Origin: Allochromatium humboldtianum
GTDB taxonomy: Bacteria; Pseudomonadota; Gammaproteobacteria; Chromatiales; Chromatiaceae
DNA: 64,000 nucleotides
Direction: 5' to 3'
NCBI RefSeq assembly: GCF_013385175.1
Contig: NZ_JABZEO010000002.1
Span: forward strand, 186,001-250,000
Shown here piece after piece: positions 16,162-24,823 of the stretch. Both the position numbers and the translations under genes were made by a program. The notes beneath the pieces are model-generated. The model did no database searches and had not been told where the DNA came from. It worked only from the letters and a program-made list of their open reading frames with translations. Positions within the stretch are counted from its first letter, which is position 1, and every line of letters starts with the position of its first letter.

Positions 16162-16436
16162 TGCTCATGAACATTATCCTCGATCCTGCCAAGGACCGCT
16201 TGAACATCGCCAATCACGGCATGTCGTTGGCGTCGGCAGCGGATCTGGAATGGGATCTGGCGTTGGTGAATGAAGACACCCGCGAAGCCTACGGCGAGCA
16301 ACGCTGGGTTGGCTTCGCGCCCATCGGCCGGCAGATCTATTGCGTGGTGTTCACCGAAGCACATGATTGTTATCGCATCATCAGCCTGCGCGAGGCGACC
16401 AACCGTGAAAAACGCACCTACATCGATCACCTCTAA
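16161..16436 (+). CDS. brnT: BrnT family ribonuclease toxin
   Basis: A 91-residue toxin of the BrnT (DUF497) family. Typical features are the ILDPAKDRLNIANHG start, ALVNEDTREAYGEQRWVGFAPI in the middle, and the end RIISLREATNREKRTYID with conserved Arg/Lys residues. BrnT folds like RelE and cleaves RNA, stopping translation. An ATG at 16167 is an equally good start because the operator reaches 16161. No clear ribosome-binding site precedes either. The gene lies on the plus strand between echC and echB, which run on the minus strand. Confidence 0.85.
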   Translation: MLMNIILDPAKDRLNIANHGMSLASAADLEWDLALVNEDTREAYGEQRWVGFAPIGRQIYCVVFTEAHDCYRIISLREATNREKRTYIDHL

Positions 16437-16710
16437 GTCTGGGCGGGTCTTTCTCCTGAACAGCGAGGAAGAAGACGCCCGCATCCGCGAAGGCATCGCG
16501 GCGGATCCCGACACCCATGAGCTGACCGACGAAGAACTGAGCAAGCTCCGTCCGCTCACCCGCCTGCCCGGACGTCCAAAGTCTGACGCGACCAAGCAGC
16601 CGGTCTCCATCCGCCTTTCGCCGGAAGTGGTCGAATATTTCAAGGCTGAAGGTCCGGGTTGGCAGACGCGCATCGATGCCGTGCTACGCGAGTATGTCGC
16701 CTCTCGCTGA
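16405..16710 (+). CDS. brnA: BrnA family antitoxin
   Basis: A 101-residue antitoxin that neutralises BrnT and represses the pair. The C-terminal ribbon-helix-helix region is clear: SDATKQPVSIRLSPEVVEYF followed by GWQTRIDAVLREYVAS. The middle PLTRLPGRPKS is typical of the family. The GTG at 16405 is the likely start; it overlaps brnT by 32 bases, as expected for coupled synthesis. No ATG is available at a sensible position. The gene ends 27 bases before the echB stop on the other strand. Confidence 0.82.
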   Translation: MKNAPTSITSKSGRVFLLNSEEEDARIREGIAADPDTHELTDEELSKLRPLTRLPGRPKSDATKQPVSIRLSPEVVEYFKAEGPGWQTRIDAVLREYVASR

Positions 16711-16736
16711 TCGTCAGGCCGCCGAAGCCCGTTGCT

Positions 16737-17600
16737 TCACACCACCAGCGGCAACAGCATGAGGTTGGTCACGCCCACCAGCAGCGTCACCCACCAGGTC
16801 GCCTTGAGCGTGCTCGACCAGGTCAGACGTGCATGGGTGTTGTCGACCAGCACCTCGACGAAGAACAGCGCAAAGGCGATCGGCAGCGCCAGCCACGGCC
16901 CCCAGGGCGCGAAGAACAGATACAGCCAGCCGAGCAGGATCACGTTCTCGTACCAGTGCGCGATCTCGACCAGCGCCAGATCGCTCCCCGAGAAATCCGT
17001 GGTCAGCCCCTTGACCAGCTCCTGATGCCCATGATGCGAGGTACTGAGATCGAACGGCGACTTGCGCAGCTTGATCGTCAGCACGAACAGAAAGCCGACC
17101 AGGATGCCGGAGAGTTGCAGCACCTGCCAGGGACTGCCGGCGACGATGTCGGCGACCCGGAAACTGTCGGTGGTCAGATAGAACCCGAGCGGCACCAGGA
17201 TCAGCATCGGCTCATAAGCCATCATCAGCATCAGCTCGCGCGATGAGCCGATGTTGCTGTAAGGCGAGTTGGTCGAATAGGCCGCCAGACACAGAAAGAT
17301 CCCGGACACGGTCAGGGCGAACAGACTGAGCAGCAGATCACTGCCCAGAAACAGGATGAACCCCGAGATGACCATGAACAACAGGAAGAACCACAGATAG
17401 AGCGTCTGCAACCGGGTCACGACCAGGGTGTCCTTCTCGAACAGCTTGAGCACGTCGTAGACCGGTTGCAGGATCGGCGGACCCTGACGCGACTGCATCC
17501 GCGCCGTCAGCCGTCGGTCGATACCGGCGAGCAGGGCGCCGACCAGCGGACCCAGCACAACGAAGGCGATGGCGAGCCACCAGGCGTAATGGGTGTTCAT
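16737..17600 (-). CDS. echB: Ech hydrogenase subunit B (NuoH-like)
   Basis: A 287-residue membrane protein with about eight helices, homologous to NuoH and HycD. Diagnostic stretches are GIDRRLTARMQSRQGPP near residue 27, YDVLKLFEKD near 48, and the loop RKSPFDLSTSHHGHQELVKG near 185, which in this family links the membrane arm to the hydrogenase module. The Glu/Asp residues near those loops are candidates for the proton path. Its ATG overlaps the echA stop by 4 bases. Downstream it is separated from echC by about 750 bases holding brnTA. Confidence 0.9.
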   Translation of the reverse strand: MNTHYAWWLAIAFVVLGPLVGALLAGIDRRLTARMQSRQGPPILQPVYDVLKLFEKDTLVVTRLQTLYLWFFLLFMVISGFILFLGSDLLLSLFALTVSGIFLCLAAYSTNSPYSNIGSSRELMLMMAYEPMLILVPLGFYLTTDSFRVADIVAGSPWQVLQLSGILVGFLFVLTIKLRKSPFDLSTSHHGHQELVKGLTTDFSGSDLALVEIAHWYENVILLGWLYLFFAPWGPWLALPIAFALFFVEVLVDNTHARLTWSSTLKATWWVTLLVGVTNLMLLPLVV

Positions 17601-19531
17601 AGCGCCGCCCCCCCGATCAAGAGCGCGATCAGCGCCGCCGTGCCCAGACCTCCGTAGCGGAGCAGGGTCGTCTCATGGAAGAAACTCGTCATGTAATAGC
17701 CCCGACTCTCGACCATCCGCTCGGCCCCCATCGCCCCGCGATACGAAGCACTGCCGTCGACATTGGCCCCGCTCAGATAGCCGCTGACCTCGGCGAACCG
17801 GGGCGGTCGCCACCAGAACAGTAGCGGCAGCACGAACAGCACGCCGAGCATCAGGGTCATGAGCCAGACGGTCTCCCAGGGGATGACGGCCTGCACGTCC
17901 GGGATCAGACCCAGCACCGCCAGATAATGCGTGTAGGGGATGACGAACACCTTATCGGCCAGCGGAAAGAGCGCACAGGCCACATAGGTGATGACGGTCA
18001 GCGCGCCCAGGGCCAGCAACTCGTCACGCGCGATCGGCTCGGTGCTCGGTTGCGGCCGGCGCGGCATGGCCACCAGCTTGCCCATCCATTTACTCCAGAA
18101 GAACAGCGTCGGCGCACTGCCGAAGGCCAGGATCGCCGCTAGCATCAGCCCATCGCCGAGCATCACGTCCATGCTCAGGAATGCCTGGAAGGTGGTGTAC
18201 TTGCTCAGTAGCATCCCGAACGGCGCCAGGAACATGCCGAGGATGCCGACCAGCAGCATCGCCGCCATCTCGGGACGGCGGTAGACCATGCCCTCCATGT
18301 CCTCGATGTCGCGGCTGCCGATCAGATGCTCGGTGGTGCCCACGGCCAGGAACAGCAGCGCCTTGGCCACCGCATGGAACAGGATCAACAGGATCGCCGC
18401 CCACATCGCTGCCGCCGTGCCCACACCCGCGCACATCACGATCAGGCCCAGATTGGCGATGGTCGAATAGGCCAGCACCCGCTTGGCGTTGCGCTGGTTG
18501 ACCGCGACCAGCGAGGTGACGAGGAAGGTGACGCCGCCGATGAGCGACAGCAGCAGTCCGGCATAGGTGTCATGGAACACCGGCGACAGCTTGACCAGCA
18601 GGAAGACGCCGGCCTTGACCATGGTGCTCGAATGCAGCAGCGCCGAGATCGGTGTCGGCGCGACCATGGCCCCGAGCAGCCAGGAGGAGAAGGGCAGTTG
18701 CGCCGACTTGGCCAGTCCGGCGACCGCGATCAGTGCCGCCGGGATCAGAGCCAGTGCGCTGCCGGCCGCGACCAGCCGGTCCAGCTCCCAGGTGTGCAGT
18801 CCGGGCCCATAGGTCAGCCAGGCGATCGCCGCTGCGAAGGTGACGCCGCCGATCAGGTTCAGCCCGAGCGCGCGAAAGCCGTTGCGGATCGCCTCGTCCG
18901 TCCCCGAGTACGAGATCAGCCAGAACGAGCACAGCGTCGTCACCTCCCAGAACGCGAACAGCCAGGTGAGATGGTTGGTGAAGACGATGCCGAACATCGC
19001 GGCCAGGAACAGGAAGATCACGAAATAGAACGCCGGCTGGCGGTCCGCGACGGCGTGTTCATGGGCGTGATAGTCGCGCATGTATTGCACGGCGTGCAGA
19101 CAGATCAGCCCGCCGACCACGCCGACGATGAGCGCCATCAGCAGCGTGAAGCTGTCGATATAGAAGGGATGCGCGACCTCGGGATGGACAGGGGCGAGTT
19201 CTGCGCTCAGCATCAGCCCGGTCTGGAGCAGGATCAGCACCGGGATGTACCACTCGCGCGCCAGGATGCGCCGACAGAAATAGAGCAGCACTAGGGCCAG
19301 TGCCACACCGGCGAGCATGAAGAAACGGTCGAGCGTCCACAGCAGCCAGCCAGGGACGGAATAGAACTCAGGCCCCAGGCCCAGATGCAACAGGGTCAGC
19401 AGGATGGTCGCCACAGCGATGGCTCCCGCCGACCACCGGACCCGCTGGGCGCGGATCGTGCTGTCGGGCGCGCGGGCGATGGCGAGGCCCGCCAGTAGCG
19501 GAAAGAGGATGAGCAAGCCGATCGAGTACAT
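17597..19531 (-). CDS. echA: Ech hydrogenase subunit A (NuoL-like antiporter subunit)
   Basis: A 644-residue membrane protein of the NuoL/Mrp antiporter family, with about 14-16 helices. The key Glu of helix 5 is in FAFWEVTTLCSFW. The Lys of helix 7 is in GLAKSAQLPFSSWL, with LLHSSTMVKAGVFLL after it and LFHAVAKALLFL later. These residues form the ion channel that couples electron flow to H+ or Na+ pumping. It is the first gene of the operon. The next gene upstream on the same strand, an ion transporter, ends 79 bases away and may share the transcript. Confidence 0.9.
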   Translation of the reverse strand: MYSIGLLILFPLLAGLAIARAPDSTIRAQRVRWSAGAIAVATILLTLLHLGLGPEFYSVPGWLLWTLDRFFMLAGVALALVLLYFCRRILAREWYIPVLILLQTGLMLSAELAPVHPEVAHPFYIDSFTLLMALIVGVVGGLICLHAVQYMRDYHAHEHAVADRQPAFYFVIFLFLAAMFGIVFTNHLTWLFAFWEVTTLCSFWLISYSGTDEAIRNGFRALGLNLIGGVTFAAAIAWLTYGPGLHTWELDRLVAAGSALALIPAALIAVAGLAKSAQLPFSSWLLGAMVAPTPISALLHSSTMVKAGVFLLVKLSPVFHDTYAGLLLSLIGGVTFLVTSLVAVNQRNAKRVLAYSTIANLGLIVMCAGVGTAAAMWAAILLILFHAVAKALLFLAVGTTEHLIGSRDIEDMEGMVYRRPEMAAMLLVGILGMFLAPFGMLLSKYTTFQAFLSMDVMLGDGLMLAAILAFGSAPTLFFWSKWMGKLVAMPRRPQPSTEPIARDELLALGALTVITYVACALFPLADKVFVIPYTHYLAVLGLIPDVQAVIPWETVWLMTLMLGVLFVLPLLFWWRPPRFAEVSGYLSGANVDGSASYRGAMGAERMVESRGYYMTSFFHETTLLRYGGLGTAALIALLIGGAAL

Positions 19532-19610
19532 GGAACCGCGTCCTTTGAGTGAGGAATGGAGGTCGCGCGGAAGATCGAAGCGGCATGGTACGCCGCATCG
19601 AGTGGCTCGC

Positions 19611-20873
19611 CTAGCCCTGGAGGACGCCCAGCCACAGGGCCGCGATGGCGAGCGTGGTCAGCGTGACCGGAAGGCCGACCCGCGCATGGACGCGCCAGTC
19701 GATCAGCAACCCCTGCCGCGCGGCGGCCTGGACGACGATGATGTTGGCGATGCTGCTGACGATCAGCAGATTGCCCGCCAGCGTGCTCGACAGGGCCAGC
19801 ACCGGGCCGCTCATGGGTTCGGTTGCCGCCGGCAGCAGGAGCATCACCGCCGGCACGTTGGAGACCAGATTGCTGAGGATGGCCCCGGCGCCGAAGAGCG
19901 GGGCGGGGTCGTGCAGATCCATCCCCAGACCGGCGAGGGCCGTGATCGCCCGAGCCGGCAGTCCGGTCTCCTGGAGCGCGTGATTGACGATGAAGAGGCC
20001 AACGAAGAGCACCAGCAGTTGCCAGTCGACCAGACCCAGCATCCGGTGCGAGTGCAGACGTCGGCTCGTCAGCAGCAGGCCCGCCCCGGCGAGCGCCAGC
20101 AGATCGCGCGGCCAGGGCGCGAACAGAAAGGCCAGCAGCAGTGCGCCCGCCACACCCAGCCCCTTGAGCGTCTGCCAGCGATCGAGTCCGGGCGCCTGAT
20201 CCTCCGCGCGTTGTCGGTGGCTCGTCGCCTCGCTCTCAGGCTCCGGGTTCGCCGCCACGGGCGCGGCCAAATGCCAGCGCCGGCGCGAGAGTCCGAGCAG
20301 GATCAGCCAGGTCGCCGCCAGCCCGAGTCCGACCGGCACGGCAGCCAGACGCAGATAGCCACCGAAGTCCAGCGCCAGCCGCTCGCCGATCAGCATGTTC
20401 TGCGGATTGCCGATCAGGGTTGCCGCCGAGCCGAGATTGGCGGCACAGGCGAGCGCGAGCAGAAAGGGCACCGGGTCGAGCCGACGCGCGCGGCAGGCGT
20501 CGGCCAGCACCGGCGCCATCGCCAGACAGACGATGTCGTTGCTGAACACTGCCGAGAGCAGTGCCGAGGTCAGAATCACGGCGCCCAGCAGGACCGAGGG
20601 CGGCAGGTCGAAGCGATCGAGCCGCCACACCACCCAGTCGTAGAAGCCGCTCAGACGCAGTTGCGCCGAGATGACCATGAAAGCGAACAGCAGGGCCAGT
20701 GTCGGCGGATGCACGGCCTCCCACACCTGATTCATGTCGACGACATCGGTCGCCAGCAGCACGATCGCCCCGAGCAGCGCCACCCCGGTGCGATCCAGTT
20801 GCAGGAAGGGCAGGCCGCCGAGGAAGAGTCCGAGATAGACCAGCAGGAAGACGAGGACGATGAGTGTGGTCAA
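19611..20873 (-). CDS. ArsB/NhaD/SLC13-like ion transporter
   Basis: A 420-residue membrane protein of the ion transporter superfamily, with 10-12 helices. Two inverted-repeat-like motifs are seen: LLSAVFSNDIVCLAMAPVL with SAATLIGNPQNMLIGE in the first half and GAGAILSNLVSNVPAVMLLLPAA in the second. SND/SNV and IGNPQN turns are hallmarks of ArsB, NhaD and YbiR-type transporters. Whether it moves arsenite, Na+/H+ or an organic anion cannot be read from the sequence. It lies between the hydrolase gene and the hydrogenase operon on the same strand. Confidence 0.75.
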   Translation of the reverse strand: MTTLIVLVFLLVYLGLFLGGLPFLQLDRTGVALLGAIVLLATDVVDMNQVWEAVHPPTLALLFAFMVISAQLRLSGFYDWVVWRLDRFDLPPSVLLGAVILTSALLSAVFSNDIVCLAMAPVLADACRARRLDPVPFLLALACAANLGSAATLIGNPQNMLIGERLALDFGGYLRLAAVPVGLGLAATWLILLGLSRRRWHLAAPVAANPEPESEATSHRQRAEDQAPGLDRWQTLKGLGVAGALLLAFLFAPWPRDLLALAGAGLLLTSRRLHSHRMLGLVDWQLLVLFVGLFIVNHALQETGLPARAITALAGLGMDLHDPAPLFGAGAILSNLVSNVPAVMLLLPAATEPMSGPVLALSSTLAGNLLIVSSIANIIVVQAAARQGLLIDWRVHARVGLPVTLTTLAIAALWLGVLQG

Positions 20874-20927
20874 GGCGGCGGGCCGGGTCGGTTGTCGGTG
20901 GCGTGGGTGTGGCGGTCGGGCGCGCGA

Positions 20928-21710
20928 TCAGGCGCGAGGCAGAGCCGGATAGAGCCAGGCGCGCGCGCCGGTGCGCTCGAACGGTCGCCAGGCGCCCTCG
21001 GGTTGCGCCAGTCGGTCGGCGATGGCGTGGAGAGAGAGCGGATTGAACGCCAGCCCGAGATGGCTGGATTCGACCAGGATGTTCTCGGTGATGGGGCCTT
21101 CGTGTTCGAGGCTGTCGGTCCAGTGGACGATGCCGTCGCTGCGGCTGAGGATGGAGGTCGTCGGCACGGGCGGTGCTTGGTCGAGTGGACCATGGCGCAG
21201 CGGCAGACCGATGGACTCGCCGGTCATCCGCTCCTGGAGTCGCCACAGCTCGCTCGGGTCCGACTGATCGCCCGCGAAGGGTGTGCCGAGCGTGATGACC
21301 AGCCGCACCTGCTCCGGCGCTTCCTTGGCCAGCTCGCGCGCATAGAGTCCGCCCAGGCTCCAGCCGATCAGACTGACCCGGCGTCCGTGGGTTGCGTGCA
21401 AGTGCTCCAAGCGCTCCAGACAGGCATCCATGACACCGGCGCGCGGCCCCAGATTGACGCCCAGCCCCCAGGGTTCGGCGCGATAGCCGAGCCGGTCGAG
21501 GAAGTCGCGCAGCGGCTGGGTGGAGAGATCGCAGCCGAGAAAACGCGGCAGCACCAGCACCGGATGCCCGTCGCCCCGAGGCGATTGGGCGAGCCAGGGT
21601 TGCGCGGCGAACAGGGCGCCGAACTCCCAGCCCACCCGCCCCTCCAGAGCGAGCCGCAGTGGGCCAAGCGTGCTCAGCCAGTGATCGAAAGCTTGATGGG
21701 CATTGGGCAT
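20928..21710 (-). CDS. Alpha/beta hydrolase
   Basis: A 260-residue soluble hydrolase. The nucleophile elbow is GWSLGG near residue 118, the acid may lie in ILSRSDGIVHW near 190, and the catalytic His is probably in SSHLGL near 218. TLGTPFAGDQSD after the second strand resembles polyester-synthase-like and lipase-like proteins (the typical motif being TLGTPF). It has no signal peptide, so it is probably cytoplasmic. The substrate is unknown. It is divergent from pqiA. Confidence 0.7.
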   Translation of the reverse strand: MPNAHQAFDHWLSTLGPLRLALEGRVGWEFGALFAAQPWLAQSPRGDGHPVLVLPRFLGCDLSTQPLRDFLDRLGYRAEPWGLGVNLGPRAGVMDACLERLEHLHATHGRRVSLIGWSLGGLYARELAKEAPEQVRLVITLGTPFAGDQSDPSELWRLQERMTGESIGLPLRHGPLDQAPPVPTTSILSRSDGIVHWTDSLEHEGPITENILVESSHLGLAFNPLSLHAIADRLAQPEGAWRPFERTGARAWLYPALPRA

Positions 21711-21842
21711 GGGGGTGTCGGATCGGCTCGATGGACAGGTGTGAGAAGCCGGATTCTAAACCGCCCGCAGGTCGCGGGGTTCTATAATCGCACCTCGACC
21801 AGCGCCTCATCGTCCAGAGGTCACCGCGACGCCGGCTGTCAT

Positions 21843-23129
21843 ATGTCCCACCCCTCACTCACCGAATGTCCCGAATGCGGTCTCTTGCAGCGCCACAAAC
21901 CCCCGCCGCCCGGCGGCCTGATCGAATGCGCGCGCTGCGGCGCGGTGCTCCATCGCGACCGGCCGGACAGTCTCAATCGCACGCTGGCCCTGACGCTCGC
22001 CGGTCTGCTGCTGTTCGTCATCGCCAACAGCTTCCCCTTCCTCGCCTTCGACCTGCGCGGCAACGAGACTCACACCACGCTGCTGACCGGCGTCCTCAAT
22101 CTCTATGACGCCGGTCAATGGGGCATTGCCGCCGTGGTGCTCTTCACCAGCGTGCTGGCGCCTGGGCTGCAACTGACCCTGCTGCTGGCCGTACTGGTCC
22201 CGCTGGCGCTCGAACGGATGCCGCCCTGGTTGCCGCGTCTGTTCCGGCTGGTGCGCACGCTGGCCCCCTGGGGCATGATGGACGTCTTCATGCTCGGCAT
22301 CCTGGTGTCGGTGGTGAAGCTCGCCGAGATGGCGAACATCGTGCCCGGCGCCTCGCTGTTCGCCTTCGCGGCGCTGATCCTGGTGCTGGCGGCGGCCCAG
22401 GCGGCGCTCGATCCGGATCTGGTCTGGTCGCGCGTGCCCCTGTCGAACCCGACTCCCGCCGCCGTGCGTCCGGGCGACGATCATCTGGCCTGCGATGTCT
22501 GCGAGCTGGTGATGCCGCGCACCGCCGCCGTCCGTGAAGGCGACCGTCTGCGCTGTCCGCGCTGCACCCATGTCCTGCACCGGCGCAAACCCGAGAGCCT
22601 GCAACGCACCTGGGCCTTGGTGCTGGCGGCGATCCTCTGTTATATCCCCTCCAACCTGTTGCCGATCATGACTCTGACCTCGTTCGGACGCGAGCAATCG
22701 GATACCATCCTCAGCGGCGTGATCTTTCTGCTGGCGCATGGAATGTGGCCGCTGGCGCTCATCGTCTTCGTCGCCAGTCTGGTGGTGCCCCTGCTGAAAC
22801 TCCTGTTGCTGACGCTGCTGCTGCTCTCGGTCCAATTCCGCTGGAACTGGAACCCGCGCGAGCGCACCCGGCTCTATCGCCTCACCGAAACGGCCGGACG
22901 CTGGTCGATGGTCGATGTCTATGTCGTCACCATCCTGGTCGCCCTGGTGCAGGTCGGCAATCTGGCCAATGTCCAGGCTGAAGCCGGCGCGGTGTTCTTC
23001 TGTGCCGTGGTGGTGCTGACGATGCTGGCGGCGATGTCGTTCGATCCGCGCCTGATCTGGGATCGGCTGGAATCCGTCGAACCCGAGCACGCGCCGATGA
23101 CCCTGAACGAGGCGGACAAGCCGGTATGA
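21843..23129 (+). CDS. pqiA: Paraquat-inducible protein A
   Basis: A 428-residue inner-membrane protein with two PqiA repeats. Each repeat opens with a zinc ribbon (CPECG and CARCG near residues 8-30; CDVCE and CPRCT near 220-245) and is followed by about four helices. The real start is the ATG at 21843; the frame remains open far upstream over antisense sequence of other genes. It forms an operon with pqiB (ATGA overlap) and pqiC. In E. coli PqiABC is an envelope-spanning system that moves lipids between the membranes. Confidence 0.9.
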   Translation: MSHPSLTECPECGLLQRHKPPPPGGLIECARCGAVLHRDRPDSLNRTLALTLAGLLLFVIANSFPFLAFDLRGNETHTTLLTGVLNLYDAGQWGIAAVVLFTSVLAPGLQLTLLLAVLVPLALERMPPWLPRLFRLVRTLAPWGMMDVFMLGILVSVVKLAEMANIVPGASLFAFAALILVLAAAQAALDPDLVWSRVPLSNPTPAAVRPGDDHLACDVCELVMPRTAAVREGDRLRCPRCTHVLHRRKPESLQRTWALVLAAILCYIPSNLLPIMTLTSFGREQSDTILSGVIFLLAHGMWPLALIVFVASLVVPLLKLLLLTLLLLSVQFRWNWNPRERTRLYRLTETAGRWSMVDVYVVTILVALVQVGNLANVQAEAGAVFFCAVVVLTMLAAMSFDPRLIWDRLESVEPEHAPMTLNEADKPV

Positions 23130-24799
23130 CCGAGACCGAACGCGAACCGGACATCCGTTCGCCCGACCCGATCCCCGAAGCCGTCGCCAGACCACGCGGC
23201 CGGCTCTCGCTGGTGTGGCTGATCCCGCTCGTGGCGCTGGCCGTCGGCGTCTGGCTGGCGGTCAAGACCTGGAGCGAGCGCGGACCGATCGTCACCATCG
23301 AGTTCAAGAGCGCCTCCGGACTGGCCGCCGGTCAGACGCGCGTCAAGTTCAAAGACGTCGACATCGGTCAGGTCAAGTCCATCGACTTCAGTCCGGATCT
23401 CAAGACCGTCATCGTCTCGGCCGAACTCAAGCGCACCTTCGACGATTTTCTCACCGAGCACACCCGCTTCTGGGTCGAGCGCCCGCGCGTGACCCTGAGT
23501 GGCGTCTCTGGACTCGACACCCTGGTCTCGGGCGCCTATATCGCGCTCGATCCCGGACAGGCCGGGCGCTCGCGACGGCATTTCACCGGGCTGGAGCAGC
23601 CGCCGGTGATCACGACCTTCGAGGATGGCGGACGCTTCCGGCTGCGTGCGCCCACGCTCGGTTCGCTCAACATCGGCTCGCCGGTCTATTACCGTCAGAT
23701 CCAGGTCGGCCAGGTGATCGGCTATGGTCTGGAGCCGGACGGGCGCGCGGTCGGGATCGAGATCTTCGTCGCCGCGCCGCACGATGCGCTGGTGACGCCC
23801 GATACGCGCTTCTGGAACGCCAGCGGGCTGGATGTCTCGCTCTCGGCCGCCGGCGTCCAGGTCGACACCCAGTCGCTGCTGTCGGTGGTGCTCGGCGGCA
23901 TTGCCTTCGGCACGCCCGAGACCATCGACCCGGCTCAGGCCCATGATCCCTATCCCGAGGTCTTTCCGCTCTATCGCAATCGCGAAGCCGCCCACGCCCG
24001 GATCTATGCGCGCAAGGAACGCTATCTGCTTCTCTTCGAGGGCGCGGCACGCGGTCTGGTGAGCGGGGCGCCGGTGCGGCTCAAGGGGATCGACGTCGGG
24101 CGTGTGCTCGACATCCAGCTCCAGCTCGATACCGAGGCGCTGGAGTTCCGGATTCCGGTGCTGATCGAGATCGAACCCGAGCGCATCGTGCGACGCGGCG
24201 CGGCCGAAGCGCCCGATGAACGCCAGTTGGTCGAGCGTCTGGTCGAACGTGGTCTGCGCGCTCAACTCAAGCTCGACAGCGTGCTGAGCGGGGCGCTCTA
24301 TGTGGATCTGGATGTGGACTCGGGCGCACCGGCAGGACGGCTCGTCCGGCAGGGCGAGCATCTGGTGATCCCGACCCGGCCCGGTTCGCTGGAGGCCATC
24401 ACGACTCAGCTCGCCAGTGTGCTCGAAAAGCTCGATACCATCCCCATCGAACAGATCGGTCGTGACCTGAGTCAGACGGCGGCGGGCGCCAATGCGCTGG
24501 TCAACGCGCCCGAGCTCAAGGGCGCCGTGGTCGAGCTGGAAGCGACGCTCACCCAGGTGCGTGCCACGGCCACACGGCTCGATCGCGAACTCGGTCCCGA
24601 GCTGACCAAGACCCTGCGCGAGAGCACGGCCACGCTCGAACGGGCGCGCGCACTGCTCTCGGATCGCTCGCCGCTCTATGTCGAGACCCAGCGGATGCTG
24701 CAAGAGGTCTCCAGCGCCGCGCGTTCGATGCGACTGCTGACCGATTATCTGGAGCGGCATCCCGAAGCGCTGTTGCAGGGCAAGGGACGTGGGCGTTGA
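23126..24799 (+). CDS. pqiB: Paraquat-inducible protein B (MCE protein)
   Basis: A 557-residue protein anchored by one N-terminal helix (LVWLIPLVALAVGVWLAV, about 30-48) and carrying three MCE/MlaD domains in the periplasm, each with the family's lipid-tunnel fold. Repeated IDIGQVKSI-like, QVGQVIGY-like and GIDVGRVLDI segments mark the three domains. The C-terminal third is helical (ELEATLTQVRATATRLDREL) and forms the needle seen in PqiB structures. Length matches E. coli PqiB (about 546). It begins inside the pqiA stop. Confidence 0.92.
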   Translation: MTETEREPDIRSPDPIPEAVARPRGRLSLVWLIPLVALAVGVWLAVKTWSERGPIVTIEFKSASGLAAGQTRVKFKDVDIGQVKSIDFSPDLKTVIVSAELKRTFDDFLTEHTRFWVERPRVTLSGVSGLDTLVSGAYIALDPGQAGRSRRHFTGLEQPPVITTFEDGGRFRLRAPTLGSLNIGSPVYYRQIQVGQVIGYGLEPDGRAVGIEIFVAAPHDALVTPDTRFWNASGLDVSLSAAGVQVDTQSLLSVVLGGIAFGTPETIDPAQAHDPYPEVFPLYRNREAAHARIYARKERYLLLFEGAARGLVSGAPVRLKGIDVGRVLDIQLQLDTEALEFRIPVLIEIEPERIVRRGAAEAPDERQLVERLVERGLRAQLKLDSVLSGALYVDLDVDSGAPAGRLVRQGEHLVIPTRPGSLEAITTQLASVLEKLDTIPIEQIGRDLSQTAAGANALVNAPELKGAVVELEATLTQVRATATRLDRELGPELTKTLRESTATLERARALLSDRSPLYVETQRMLQEVSSAARSMRLLTDYLERHPEALLQGKGRGR

Positions 24800-24823
24800 T
24801 CTCAAGTCTGAGGAGCTGAACGG

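Noticed and set aside
19404-21842. Very long plus-strand open frame leading into pqiA
   Set aside because: It is antisense to the transporter, hydrolase and part of echA, is rich in Arg/Gln/Pro, and shows no domain until the pqiA start at 21843.
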